From Terriglobia bacterium (GTDB taxonomy: Bacteria; Acidobacteriota; Terriglobia; UBA7540), in contig JAIQGA010000015.1 of assembly GCA_020072925.1 (NCBI GenBank), positions 1 through 32,525 on the forward strand: 32,525 nt of DNA, read 5' to 3'. The translations under genes and the position numbers were made by a program. The notes beneath the pieces are model-generated. The model had not been told where the DNA came from, did not search any database, and worked only from the letters and a program-made list of their open reading frames with translations. Of this stretch, positions 8,367 through 16,217 are shown in pieces. How positions within the stretch are numbered: position 1 is the first letter of the stretch; each line of letters opens with the position of its first letter.

Positions 8367-8502
8367 AGGGATTAGGGATCAGAAACTAGGGATTGGTAAA
8401 GACGACGCAGGCAGCCTCGCGCGGGCAGCAAAAGTTGGAGAGAGCATTCTACCTAAACCTGAAACCTGATACCTGATACCTGAAACCTCACACCTGATCA
8501 CT
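8367..8502. repeat. ACCTGATA-type stutter repeat
   Basis: Two short arrays lie in the gap between trxB and the proline dehydrogenase: GGGATTAG/GGGATCAG units at about 8367-8396, and ACCTGAAA/ACCTGATA units at about 8451-8502. Units are 8-9 bases and imperfect. Confidence 0.7.
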
Positions 8503-8521
8503 GGCCTCTCGCACCTGCACT

Positions 8522-9433
8522 ATGCTGCGTACTTTTCTTCTCTACCTCTCCGAGCGCGAAACTCCCAAGAAACTGCTCACCCGACATTCCTGGGGACGTC
8601 GGCTGGCCCAGCGCTTCATTGCGGGCGAAGAGCTTGCGGACGCTCTGGGCGTGGTTCGCCAGCTTAATCAGGACGGGTTCGAAGTCACGCTGGACTATCT
8701 CGGCGAAGCCGTGCACGAACCCGCCGCGGCCGAAGAGGCTTGCCGGGCGTATATCGAGATCCTCGACCATCTGGCCCAGGACGGCCTGCGGTCACACATT
8801 TCGGTCAAACCCACGCAACTTGGCCTGGCCATTGACGAGAGCCTGACCGTCCGGCTGCTGCGCAGCGTTTGCGAGCGCGCCTGGCTGCACCACACCTTCG
8901 TCCGCATCGATATGGAAAGCTCCGCTTATGTGGACGCGACGCTGCGCGTGTTCCGCGCTCTCGAAGCGCCGCGCGACTCGCTGGGCGTGGTGATCCAGTC
9001 CTACCTCTATCGCAGCGAAAAGGACGTGGACGAACTCCTCAAAGAAGGCGCATACATCCGCTTGGTCAAAGGCGCCTACAAAGAACCGCCGGATGTGGCG
9101 TTTCCGCGTAAGAAGGACGTGGACCGGAGTTTTCAGAAGCTGATGGAAACTATGCTGGCGAGCGGTCTCTACCACGCCATGGCCACCCACGACGAACGCC
9201 TGATCGGCTTGGCAATTGAATACGCGCGCGCCCACAAGCTCGGTCCCGAGCGGTTCGAATTCCAAATGCTCTACGGCATTCGCCGTCGGTTGCAGCGCGA
9301 CCTGTTGAAGCAAGGCTGGCGCGTGCGCGTGTACGTTCCCTTCGGCCGGCAGTGGTACGCCTACTTCATGCGGCGCCTCGCCGAGCGTCCGGCGAACCTG
9401 TTCTTCCTGATGCGGAACTTTTTCAGGCAGTGA
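8522..9433 (+). CDS. proline dehydrogenase (monofunctional)
   Basis: 303 residues. It oxidises L-proline to pyrroline-5-carboxylate with FAD, passing electrons to the respiratory chain. The family barrel is recognisable: HISVKPTQLGL (about 95-105), FVRIDMESSAY (about 126-136), LGVVIQSYLYRS (about 154-165), IRLVKGAYKEP (about 178-188), ATHDERLI (about 222-229) and FEFQMLYGIRRRLQRDL (about 246-262). There is no P5C dehydrogenase domain, so it is the short form (like Bacillus PutB/FadM rather than the PutA fusion). No P5C dehydrogenase gene is in the window. ATG 8522 is the only sensible start; it follows a stutter repeat with no strong ribosome site. Confidence 0.9.
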   Translation: MLRTFLLYLSERETPKKLLTRHSWGRRLAQRFIAGEELADALGVVRQLNQDGFEVTLDYLGEAVHEPAAAEEACRAYIEILDHLAQDGLRSHISVKPTQLGLAIDESLTVRLLRSVCERAWLHHTFVRIDMESSAYVDATLRVFRALEAPRDSLGVVIQSYLYRSEKDVDELLKEGAYIRLVKGAYKEPPDVAFPRKKDVDRSFQKLMETMLASGLYHAMATHDERLIGLAIEYARAHKLGPERFEFQMLYGIRRRLQRDLLKQGWRVRVYVPFGRQWYAYFMRRLAERPANLFFLMRNFFRQ

Positions 9434-9525
9434 CGAGTGACAAGTGACGAGTGAGGAGCGGGAAGACCGGTCGACAGTCGAGAGTCAAATGTCAAAAGTT
9501 GAAGGTCGAAAGTCGAAAGTCAAAG
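9429..9525. repeat. GTGACGAG / AGTCGAAA stutter repeats
   Basis: Two arrays of 7-8-base units: GTGACGA/GTGACAA at 9429-9458 and AGTCGAAA/GTCAAAAG at about 9471-9525. The first begins at the stop codon of the proline dehydrogenase gene (TGA of GTGACGAG). Confidence 0.75.
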
Positions 9526-9537
9526 CTCCCCAGTCGG

Positions 9538-9640
9538 TCATTCCCGCCCTCCCGTCGTCATTCCCGCGAAAGCGGGAATCCACGAACCGGAGCGCGGGCG
9601 TCCCGCCCGCCGGCGGCCAGGATGGCCGCGCTCCCATAAG
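9538..9640. repeat. compound palindromic (REP-like) intergenic element
   Basis: The stem TTCCCGC-GAAA-GCGGGAA (9561-9578) sits in the widespread context GTCATTCCCGCGAAAGCGGG. It is followed by a second element bounded by GGAGCGCGG (9589-9597) and CCGCGCTCC (9626-9634). Together with the preceding stutter repeats this fills the 316-base gap (9434-9749); no gene is seen there. Confidence 0.75.
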
Positions 9641-9749
9641 CTCATGACTCGTAGGTGTTGCCGATTATTGAAACACGCGTTAAGCTTTGTACATATCGGC
9701 AAGGGTAATTGGTCCCAAAGTCCATCAATCAGAAGCGAGGCTCCCATCC

Positions 9750-10271
9750 ATGCCAAAGCCCCAATTGATGAGAGTGCTTATCCTGACGCTGTTTGGCGCG
9801 CAATGCGCCCTAGCGCAAAAGGTGACGGTGGAATTCGACGAGGGCGCCGATTTCAGCCAGTACAGAACTTTCGCCATCCGTGGGGGCCAAGTGGACAGCA
9901 GGAGTCCGGCCTTGAACAGCGAGCTCACCCAGAAGCGCATCGAGGCGGACATCGAGCGCGGCCTGACCGCCAAGGGGTTGACGATGGTGACCGGGGGCGC
10001 GGATCTCAACGTGCGGTACCATTTAGGGACCTCTCGCCGGGCGGAAGTCGAGAGGTATCCTGCAGGATGGCGCGGCTTGGGGACGCGCGTCGTCAGGGTG
10101 CCCTACGCCGAGGGCACGCTCGTTATCGACCTGCGCGATCCCCGCACTCGCTCCCTGGTCTGGCGCGCCATCGCCAGCGAGGAGAAACGCGATCCCGCTA
10201 AAATCGCAGGCAAACTTGACGCCATGGTCCGAAAGGCGTTGAACAAATACCCGCCGAAGAGAAAGAAATAA
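9750..10271 (+). CDS. DUF4136-type exported protein
   Basis: 173 residues with an N-terminal signal peptide (MRVLILTLFGAQCALAQ, probable cleavage after ALA near residue 22) and a mature part opening KVTVEFDEGADFSQYRTFAI. That opening, with ADLNVRYHLGTSRR in the middle, LVIDLRDPRTRSLVWRAIA later and a basic end (YPPKRKK), is typical of DUF4136 periplasmic or lipid-anchored proteins. There is a cysteine near the signal end (AQCALA), but it is not in a good lipobox. ATG 9750 has GAGG 9 bases upstream; a second ATG at 9768 is possible. Function of the family is unknown. No operon partner is visible. Confidence 0.8.
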   Translation: MPKPQLMRVLILTLFGAQCALAQKVTVEFDEGADFSQYRTFAIRGGQVDSRSPALNSELTQKRIEADIERGLTAKGLTMVTGGADLNVRYHLGTSRRAEVERYPAGWRGLGTRVVRVPYAEGTLVIDLRDPRTRSLVWRAIASEEKRDPAKIAGKLDAMVRKALNKYPPKRKK

Positions 10272-10313
10272 CGTGGGGAACCTCCGCGGTGTTTTGTCGA
10301 TACCTGGGACGTG

Positions 10314-10388
10314 TTCAGAGTTAAGGGTTGAGAGTTCAGGGTAAGCAGACTGGTCGTTTCAACTGTCAACTGTCGACTGTCAACTCTC
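10314..10388. repeat. TCAACTG stutter repeat overlapping a gene end
   Basis: Units GAGTTAAGG/GTTGAGA (about 10314-10342) are followed by TCAACTG/TCGACTG units (about 10358-10388). The right array supplies the TGA stop (10382-10380) of the methyltransferase gene on the minus strand. Confidence 0.65.
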
Positions 10389-11018
10389 CTTCACCGCCAC
10401 CGCAAAGCCGTCGCGCAAAGGAAGAATCGTGGTAAAGAGCCCGGGGGATTTGTAGAGGAGCCGATTGAACTGTTGAATGGCGCGTGTCGAAGCCTCACCG
10501 CGCTGTGCAGGGCAAGCTGTGCGGCCTGACCAGAGCACGTTGTCGGTGATGAAGAGGCCGCCGGGGCGAAGGCGCGGCAAGGCCATGCGAAGCACTTTCG
10601 GGTACTGGGGCTTGTTCACATCGTTAAAGATCAAATCAAATTTTCCTGGGGTTGCGGCGAGCATTTCGAGCGCGTCGCCGATCAGGAACTTGACGCGCTT
10701 GGCGACGCCAGCACGGCGCAGGGAGGCTTCCGCGCGTCGAGTATTGGCGGGATCGCTGTCCGTGTAATACACGATGCCTTGCGGACCCACGGCGCGCGCC
10801 AGCCAGAGCGTCGAGTAGCCAATCGCCGAGCCCATTTCAAAAACCCGCCGGACGCGCGCCAGGCGCGCCAACTGGTAGAGCAGCCGCCCGCAGGCCGGGC
10901 CAACGATCGGCACGCGGTGTTTCGCGGCGTAGCGTTCCATCTCGCGCAAGACGGCGTCGCGTCGGGGCAGGAGCGCGTTGACGTACTCTTCAACCTGCGG
11001 TTCCAGAATTCCAGGCAT
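10380..11018 (-). CDS. SAM-dependent O-methyltransferase (family 3, caffeoyl-CoA type)
   Basis: 212 residues, the normal length for this family. The SAM site is FEMGSAIGYSTLWLARA (about 65-81), followed by YYTDSDPANTRRAEASLRRAG and a GDALEML motif. The metal/substrate region FDLIFNDVNKPQYPKVL and LFITDNVLWSG matches the divalent-cation-dependent O-methyltransferases, which modify catechols or small phenolics. ATG 11018 is chosen; the frame stays open further upstream to 11294, but that extension reads through the dispersed repeat at 11126-11223 and is not protein-like. It lies near, but opposite to, a type III polyketide synthase; a shared pathway is conceivable but not shown. Confidence 0.88.
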   Translation of the reverse strand: MPGILEPQVEEYVNALLPRRDAVLREMERYAAKHRVPIVGPACGRLLYQLARLARVRRVFEMGSAIGYSTLWLARAVGPQGIVYYTDSDPANTRRAEASLRRAGVAKRVKFLIGDALEMLAATPGKFDLIFNDVNKPQYPKVLRMALPRLRPGGLFITDNVLWSGRTACPAQRGEASTRAIQQFNRLLYKSPGLFTTILPLRDGFAVAVKES

Positions 11019-11125
11019 GAGCGTGGACCTCGTTGTATGGGAATCAGCCCTGCAAACGAACCGAAATCGTATTGTACCGAGAAAGCGCGATTGGGGATAG
11101 CAGCTTGGGGGGAAGCGGGCGGTGC

Positions 11126-11223
11126 TGTCATCCTGAGGAGTCCCGCCCTGCAGGGCGACGAAGGAGCTCGATATTTGCATGAGCCGACAAATGCAGGGAT
11201 TCTTCGCTTCGCTCAGGATGACA
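11126..11223. repeat. dispersed inverted-repeat element TGTCATCCTGAG...CTCAGGATGACA
   Basis: The ends are 12-base perfect inverted repeats (11126-11137 and 11212-11223). The inner sequence includes GGGATTCTTCGCTTCGCTCAGGATGAC, a motif seen in many copies in Acidobacteria and other environmental genomes. It contains no reading frame of its own and is probably a non-autonomous miniature element. Confidence 0.8.
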
Positions 11224-11280
11224 GGGTCCAAACGGATTTGTGCAACCCAAATCTGCCTTCGCCGCCCGCAGACATCGCGG

Positions 11281-11580
11281 CTACATGAACCCAAGCTGTT
11301 TCTTGGCGGCTTCGCTCATGCGGCTGGGGTCCCAGGGCGGGTCCCAAACCACCTGGATGCTGGCGGACTTGACGCCGGGAAGGCTTGAAACCCGAGCGCG
11401 CACTTCATCGCTGATGAAGCCGTGCGCCGGGCAGCCTCGCGCCGTCAGGGTCATGACCACACTGACGCGGTCGTCGTCGACCTGGACGTCGTACACCAGT
11501 CCCAGGTCTACGATATTGATGGGAATTTCCGGATCGTAGCAGTTGTGGAGTTCTTCGTAAATTTGCTCGCGCGTTACCAT
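11281..11580 (-). CDS. MIP18/DUF59-family Fe-S cluster assembly factor (SufT/YitW-like)
   Basis: 99 residues, the standard size. The family motifs are YDPEIPINIVDLGLVYDV (15-32), the conserved cysteine in LTARGCPAHG (Cys50), and VVWDPPWDPSRMSEAAKKQLGF at the end. Such proteins help carry or insert Fe-S clusters in the cytoplasm and often sit in suf operons. Here the gene is alone. ATG 11580 has a strong GAGGTGGT ribosome site. A GC-rich stem-loop (11606-11639) lies just upstream on its leader side. Confidence 0.9.
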   Translation of the reverse strand: MVTREQIYEELHNCYDPEIPINIVDLGLVYDVQVDDDRVSVVMTLTARGCPAHGFISDEVRARVSSLPGVKSASIQVVWDPPWDPSRMSEAAKKQLGFM

Positions 11581-11605
11581 ACACCACCTCGATAAAATTC
11601 AGTAA

Positions 11606-11639
11606 CCTCGGCGGGGTGCCGTTCCCGCAGGCGCCGAGG
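11606..11639. other. stem-loop between the SufT-like and polyketide synthase genes
   Basis: CCTCGGCG (11606-11613) and CGCCGAGG (11632-11639) can form an 8-bp stem around 18 bases. It lies in the divergent gap, 26 bases before the SufT-like start. No T-tract follows on either side. A regulatory role in the leader is only a possibility. Confidence 0.4.
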
Positions 11640-11755
11640 AAGAAACTAATTTATTACAATTTCATGACTCCATCCCTATTATTTCGAGCACCTTTCCGCA
11701 TATACTAAGCGTCCAATCAAGGGCAGGGCCAGGACAGAAGTCACAGGAGACAAAG

Positions 11756-12793
11756 GTGGCACATCCGCGCATTCTGGCGCTGGGGACCGCGAACCCGCCT
11801 CACCGCTTCACGCAGGAGCAGATCTTTCGCATGGCGGGCTATCACAGCCAGCGCATCCTGGAAGTCTTCCAGAACAGTGACATCGACTACCGTCACCTGT
11901 ATGTGGACCCTCAGCACCCCCGCAACGATGAGACTCCGGACGAGCTCAACGCGCGCTACCTGCGCGGCGCGATGGAGACGGGTTGGCGCGCCATCCATCG
12001 GTGCCTGGAATCCGCCGGCATGACGCCGCAGGATGCAGACCTTTTCCTGGTATGCTCCTGCACCGGTTACGTCTGCCCCGACGTGGGGACCCGGTTGATT
12101 GGCCACCTGCGCTTCCGTCCCGATATCGAACGCGGCCCGCTGGTGGGCCTGGGTTGCGCGGGCGCTGTGCCCACGCTCCAGCGCGCGTGGGACTACGCCA
12201 GCGCGCGTCCTGGCCGCAAAGCCTTGCTGCTGACGGTCGAGATCTGCTCGGCGAGCTACTACCTTGATAATACCCTCGAGACGGTAGTCGGGAACGCGAT
12301 TTGCGCGGACGGCGCCGCCGCGGTGCTGATGAGTACCGACGGCGCTTTATCCGGAAGTTTTCCGGAGATCGTCGACTTTCAATCCTTTGTCAACCCGGAA
12401 TATCTCGACAAGGTTGGCTTCGAGCAGAAGGAAGGCAAGCTGCGCATCATCCTCGCAGCGGAGATTCGCGACATTGCCGCGCCAATGCTCGAGAAAGCCG
12501 CGACGCCGCTGCTGGCGCGCCACGGGTTGAGGCGCGAGGACATTCGCTTTTGGGTGGCCCATCCCGGAGGGCGCAAGGTGGTGGATAACGTCCAGAAGCA
12601 TTTCGGACTCACGGATGAACAAATGCGCTTCTCGAAGATGGTGATGCGCAACTACGGGAACATGTCCTCCGCCACCGTGCTGTTCGTCCTTGACGAGGTC
12701 GTGCGCAACGGCGCACCGCAACCCGGCGACTGGGGCATGATGCTGGCGCTGGGACCCGGTATGGCCGCCGAAGCCGCCTTGCTGAAGTGGTGA
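11756..12793 (+). CDS. type III polyketide synthase (chalcone synthase family)
   Basis: 345 residues. It condenses an acyl-CoA starter with malonyl-CoA units without an acyl carrier. The catalytic triad is complete: Cys134 in VGLGCAGAVPTLQRA, His269 in FWVAHPGGRKVVDNV and Asn302 in NYGNMSSATVLFVLDEV. The family end GMMLALGPGMAAEAALL is present. Starter and product cannot be told from sequence; bacterial relatives make alkylresorcinols, alkylpyrones or phloroglucinols. The start is GTG 11756 with GGAG a few bases upstream. No methyltransferase or oxidase of the usual bacterial alkylpyrone operons follows; the next gene is a CuA protein. Confidence 0.92.
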   Translation: MAHPRILALGTANPPHRFTQEQIFRMAGYHSQRILEVFQNSDIDYRHLYVDPQHPRNDETPDELNARYLRGAMETGWRAIHRCLESAGMTPQDADLFLVCSCTGYVCPDVGTRLIGHLRFRPDIERGPLVGLGCAGAVPTLQRAWDYASARPGRKALLLTVEICSASYYLDNTLETVVGNAICADGAAAVLMSTDGALSGSFPEIVDFQSFVNPEYLDKVGFEQKEGKLRIILAAEIRDIAAPMLEKAATPLLARHGLRREDIRFWVAHPGGRKVVDNVQKHFGLTDEQMRFSKMVMRNYGNMSSATVLFVLDEVVRNGAPQPGDWGMMLALGPGMAAEAALLKW

Positions 12794-12840
12794 CTTGGCT
12801 TCGCTTCGCGGCCGCGGTGGGGGTGGGAAAGGTTTTTTCT

Positions 12841-12865
12841 TCCGAAGCGGCGTAGCGCCGCCGGA
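12841..12865. repeat. palindrome GCGGCG-TAG-CGCCGC in a gene leader
   Basis: A 6-bp stem (12847-12861) is extended by outer TCCG/CGGA pairs. It lies 21 bases before the CuA-protein start and overlaps the space upstream of its ribosome site. The T-run at 12834-12839 precedes the stem, so it is not a terminator on the plus strand. Confidence 0.55.
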
Positions 12866-12886
12866 ACATCGAGAAAGGAGAAGTTT

Positions 12887-13264
12887 ATGAACCGACGTTT
12901 AGTGACGCGAATTGTGCTGGCTGCCCTGGCATTTGGTGCGCTGGCGATCTTGGCGAGTCCTGTTCCTCGCGCTCAGGAAGATGCGAATACGGTCGAAATC
13001 AAGATGACGGCCAAGAAGTATCGATTTGACCCGAACGAGATTACCGTGAAGAAAGGTCAGCACGTGAAGCTGTTGATTACGGCACTCGATCGCGACCACG
13101 GCTTCAAGCTGGAAGCCTTCAACATCAATCAGAAGTTGAAGAAGGGCGAGACGGAAACCATCGAATTCACCGCCGATAAGACCGGCACGTTCCCATTCCA
13201 GTGCTCGGAATTCTGCGGGCTGGGACACGGAAAAATGAAGGGGAAGCTGGTTGTGGGAGAGTAG
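12887..13264 (+). CDS. stand-alone exported cupredoxin with a complete CuA site
   Basis: 125 residues. The signal segment covers about 8-30 (VLAALAFGALAILASPVPRAQ), followed by a single cupredoxin domain like the CuA domain of cytochrome c oxidase subunit II. All CuA ligands are visible with canonical spacing: His71 (DHGF), Cys106, Glu108, Cys110, His114 and Met117 in CSEFCGLGHGKM. There are no subunit II membrane hairpins beyond the signal, and no oxidase genes nearby. ATG 12887 follows AAAGGAGAAGTTT, a strong ribosome site. It is probably a periplasmic electron-transfer or copper-handling protein; a nitrous-oxide-reductase-like role is not supported by length. Confidence 0.88.
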   Translation: MNRRLVTRIVLAALAFGALAILASPVPRAQEDANTVEIKMTAKKYRFDPNEITVKKGQHVKLLITALDRDHGFKLEAFNINQKLKKGETETIEFTADKTGTFPFQCSEFCGLGHGKMKGKLVVGE

Positions 13265-13385
13265 AGTCAAAAGTCAAAAGTCAAATGGCAAAGCCACACT
13301 GCTCCTGGGCTTTTGACCGAGAATTGTTGACTGTGGACTTCTTCCGGCTGGTCATTCTTCACTCGCCACTTATCACTTCAACCAG
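13262..13385. repeat. AGTCAAA stutter repeat
   Basis: AGTCAAA units at 13266-13286 start right at the stop codon of the CuA gene. Weaker GACTGTGGACTT and CACTCGCCACTTATCACTT runs follow at about 13327-13380. There is no gene in the 147-base gap, where converging genes meet. Confidence 0.6.
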
Positions 13386-13411
13386 GTGTGGCGCACCTAC
13401 TCGGATAAAGG

Positions 13412-14809
13412 CTAATCCGCGCCGGTCAGGGCGAGGTCATAGATGAGGTCGGGCCGGCCGTCGCCGCGCCAATCGCGGACGCGGATGAAGTAGGTCCCCG
13501 TGTAAGGAAGCGAAAAGTTCTGGATCAGCGAGTCCAGCGTGTAGCCGAATTCGATGTCATCGTTGACGGTGAGTTGATTGCAGTTACTGTCCAGCAGTTC
13601 CAGCACCGAGTCGAGAAAAGAGCCCTGCCAATCCTGACTGGGTAAGAAAAGCCGCCCGGCAAATGTTTCGATGGTCACCTGACTCCCCGCCGTCCCGTGA
13701 AACGAGTAGACATCGATATCCCCGTAAGGGCTGATTGACGCACGCAGGCGCCCGTTCGAAATCTGCGTGGTGCCGGCGGTGGTACCGGCTGTGCACGCAT
13801 CGTTGCGCCCGAGCGAGACACCGTGGACGGTTAGGCTCAAGTCACGGGTCACGACGTGCGGTGAGGTTGCCGAGTCAGTCACTTGCAAAGTGAGATTGTA
13901 CGTCGTGTCCGTCCCCACGGCGCCCAGAGTCCCCGAGATAAGGCCCGCGCTGTCCTGTGTTGTCGTGTCGATGGAGAGTGCAAGGGGCAGAGAGCTGCCG
14001 GAAGCAAGACTCCAGCTCAGTGGTGGAACGCCGCCCGTGGCCAGGGGAATGAAGTAATAATCTTTCCCGCCCGCAGAATCGGGAAGGCGCGAAGTGAGAA
14101 TCGCAAGAGGCATCGGCGATTCGATTGGGAAGGCGAAGGCTCTCGAAGTCCCACCTCCCGGCCCCGGGTTGGACACCGTAAGCTGTGCAATTCCGGCGCT
14201 CGTGATATCGCTCTCTGAAATTTCGACGTTCAACTGCATACTGCTGACGAAGTTCACGGAGCGACCGGAGCCATTCCAGAGAACGCTGGAGGTTGGAACG
14301 AAGTTTGCGCCAAGCAGCGTGAGCGTGAATCCCGGTCCGCCGGCTACGGTACCGCTGGGCGAGGTTGCTGTGATTGTAGGGACAGGGTTGTTTACTGTGA
14401 AGACGAGGGCGGTGGACGTTCCGCCGCCGGGGGCGGGATTGAAGACAGTGATTTGCTCAAGGCCACTGGCGGCAATTCTTGAGGCAGGAACGAAGGCGCT
14501 CAGATGCGTGCTGCTGATAAAGGTCGTGGTGAGTCCGACGCCGTTCCACTGCACGCCCGAACTGGAAACAAAGTTTTGGCCGTTTATCGTCAGCGTGAAT
14601 GCATCTCCTCCCGCCGCCGTGCTTTCCGGAGAGATCGAGGACAGCCCTGGAAGGGGATTGGACGCGGGCGGAGGGGGCGCGCTGCCCCCACCGCCGCAGG
14701 CCGAAAATCCTGCGATCAACAGGAGAGTCATGGCGCTAACCATAAGCGCGCTAAAGCGGGCTTGCGCGGTGGAAGTAAGTGGACGCGTCTTGCCGATGAC
14801 TGAGTGCAT
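13412..14809 (-). CDS. exported IPT/TIG-domain lipoprotein
   Basis: 465 residues from ATG 14809. The signal segment LMVSAMTLLLIAGFSAC is followed by GGGGSAPPPP, as in many acidobacterial lipoproteins; the lipobox FSAC is acceptable but not ideal. Two IPT/TIG-like Ig domains follow (about residues 50-230), each containing a G-N-F motif (ITINGQNFVSSSGVQWNG-like), LLGANFVPTSSVLWNGSG and FNPAPGGGTS/SNPGPGGGTS. A putative-Ig region (about 235-330) ends in SLTVHGVSLG, and the C-terminus (about 335-465) resembles a pre-peptidase C-type beta sandwich (YSFHGTAGSQVTIETFAGRL, GTYFIRVRDWRGDG). It probably binds to or sits on the cell surface. It is third in a minus-strand set with the matrixin. A start at 14896 would overlap the upstream gene and is rejected. 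Confidence 0.75.
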   Translation of the reverse strand: MHSVIGKTRPLTSTAQARFSALMVSAMTLLLIAGFSACGGGGSAPPPPASNPLPGLSSISPESTAAGGDAFTLTINGQNFVSSSGVQWNGVGLTTTFISSTHLSAFVPASRIAASGLEQITVFNPAPGGGTSTALVFTVNNPVPTITATSPSGTVAGGPGFTLTLLGANFVPTSSVLWNGSGRSVNFVSSMQLNVEISESDITSAGIAQLTVSNPGPGGGTSRAFAFPIESPMPLAILTSRLPDSAGGKDYYFIPLATGGVPPLSWSLASGSSLPLALSIDTTTQDSAGLISGTLGAVGTDTTYNLTLQVTDSATSPHVVTRDLSLTVHGVSLGRNDACTAGTTAGTTQISNGRLRASISPYGDIDVYSFHGTAGSQVTIETFAGRLFLPSQDWQGSFLDSVLELLDSNCNQLTVNDDIEFGYTLDSLIQNFSLPYTGTYFIRVRDWRGDGRPDLIYDLALTGAD

Positions 14810-14873
14810 TCTCAATTCATTGCTGATCTTCAACACAGTTTCGAATTGTCGATCCAGGATTGGCGATTCAATT

Positions 14874-16217
14874 CTAGGGCCCGTCTTCCCACGCATCGTA
14901 GCGGGGCAAAGTTCCCGTGGGCCCGTTCAGGATCACATCCGTTCCCGCGTTCACGACTGCTCCGGCCGTAACTGTGAGGTGGGTCGGGCTGCCGCACCCA
15001 GCCGATGAGTTGCTCCCTAAGTAGAGTGGGGTGCAGTCAGCGTACAAGGGGAACTGAAATCCCATCTGTCCGATAGGGCCGACGCTCGAACCGAGGATGA
15101 ACGGCATCGGCCAGGAGTCGTTGATGGCCTCAACCTCGACTGTGTAGGTTCCGGAGGGTAATCCCGGAAGGTCGTAAACGCCGATCAGCGTCGTATCGGT
15201 GGACCCGAAGATGGCTCCGCAATCACCCCACGGCGGCGGCAGGACCGTGCTGGGAACCCCCACGCAGGCCGTGAAGAGAAATCCCGAAACATTAGAAACA
15301 GCTATCCTCAGCGGGTCGGTCGTGTTGCGCGCGATGACGTTGAAGCCTTGCGCGGGCGTTATGCCGTCGGAGAAATATACGTGGCCCTGAATCCGTCCCA
15401 GCGTGCTAAACGGGACTCGGTTGGGCGGGTTGTTCACCGTTTCCGGATAAAGGACGGAAATGCCCGCCTCATCGTCCGTGCTGAGCGTGATACGGTCGGA
15501 GATGGCCACTGGGAACATGATGGGTACGCCTCGAAGTTCGGCCCCTACACAGAGATCCGCCAGGCATTCCAGGTTGATCTGGGAATGATCGAGCCCGATC
15601 ATGTGACCAAACTCGTGGATCATCGTGGCTTCCATGGTGTTATCGAACGTCGTGGCAAACTGACCGTTGAACACGGCTGCGGTGCGCTGGAAAAAATTGG
15701 TCGTGCCGTCGCTTGACCAGCAGAGGGGTATGGTGACGCCCAGGACGCCCGAGGGGTCACCGCCCAGGGCCTCAATCGCGGAGCCGTCGGTGTCGAAGAT
15801 CACGGTGCGATCGCGTGCAATCACCGTCGCGCTGTTGGGATCGAGGGGCGTCGAGCACGCTGCCATATCATTCAGCACTGCGAGGATGTTGTACGACGTG
15901 ACGTCCTGGGGAAGTTGTCCCGCCTGGCTGAAGTTGATGCTCGCGGTGGGTACGGACAGCCAGACCTGCAACGAGCTTTGAACCAGCGAGGTTGCGGAGG
16001 AATTCGAAAGCGGCCCGAGCGTCCCCTTATCTGTCCAGTAGGTGATGGGATTGATGGTCCATACGAACGGTTGACCGGGAACGAACTGCGTGCCGCCGGG
16101 AATGGGCGGGCCGCCGACCATCTGGGGCCCTTCGCTGCGCATCACTACGGTCCCGGCTAGAAATAAGAGTCCCGCCAGGGCGACCCGCAACCGGATGGGG
16201 AAGGATTTCCGCCTCAT
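14874..16217 (-). CDS. secreted matrixin-like zinc metalloprotease (metzincin)
   Basis: 447 residues. The signal segment is at about 8-28. The protease domain has the metzincin zinc site HEFGHMIGLDH (201-211; ligands His201, His205, His211, catalytic Glu202) and a Met-turn in PIMFP (Met234). A short tail follows the protease domain, with a carboxypeptidase-regulatory-like or SdrD_B-like beta domain (about 270-390; GRIQGHVYFSDGITPAQGFNVIARN, GLPSGTYTVEVEA). The start ATG overlaps the stop of the preceding gene (ATGA, 16217-16214), so the two are translationally coupled. No propeptide cysteine switch is clear. Likely an extracellular protease acting on protein substrates; the target is unknown. 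Confidence 0.88.
   Translation of the reverse strand: MRRKSFPIRLRVALAGLLFLAGTVVMRSEGPQMVGGPPIPGGTQFVPGQPFVWTINPITYWTDKGTLGPLSNSSATSLVQSSLQVWLSVPTASINFSQAGQLPQDVTSYNILAVLNDMAACSTPLDPNSATVIARDRTVIFDTDGSAIEALGGDPSGVLGVTIPLCWSSDGTTNFFQRTAAVFNGQFATTFDNTMEATMIHEFGHMIGLDHSQINLECLADLCVGAELRGVPIMFPVAISDRITLSTDDEAGISVLYPETVNNPPNRVPFSTLGRIQGHVYFSDGITPAQGFNVIARNTTDPLRIAVSNVSGFLFTACVGVPSTVLPPPWGDCGAIFGSTDTTLIGVYDLPGLPSGTYTVEVEAINDSWPMPFILGSSVGPIGQMGFQFPLYADCTPLYLGSNSSAGCGSPTHLTVTAGAVVNAGTDVILNGPTGTLPRYDAWEDGP

Noticed and set aside
11019-11294. N-terminal extension of the O-methyltransferase
   Set aside because: The extra 92 codons (with VILSEAKNP) translate a dispersed repeat; the methyltransferase fold starts at 11018.
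12834-12861. Rho-independent terminator after the polyketide synthase
   Set aside because: The T-run comes before the stem, not after it, on the plus strand.
14810-14896. Longer start for the TIG lipoprotein
   Set aside because: It would overlap the end of the matrixin gene and place extra residues before the signal peptide.
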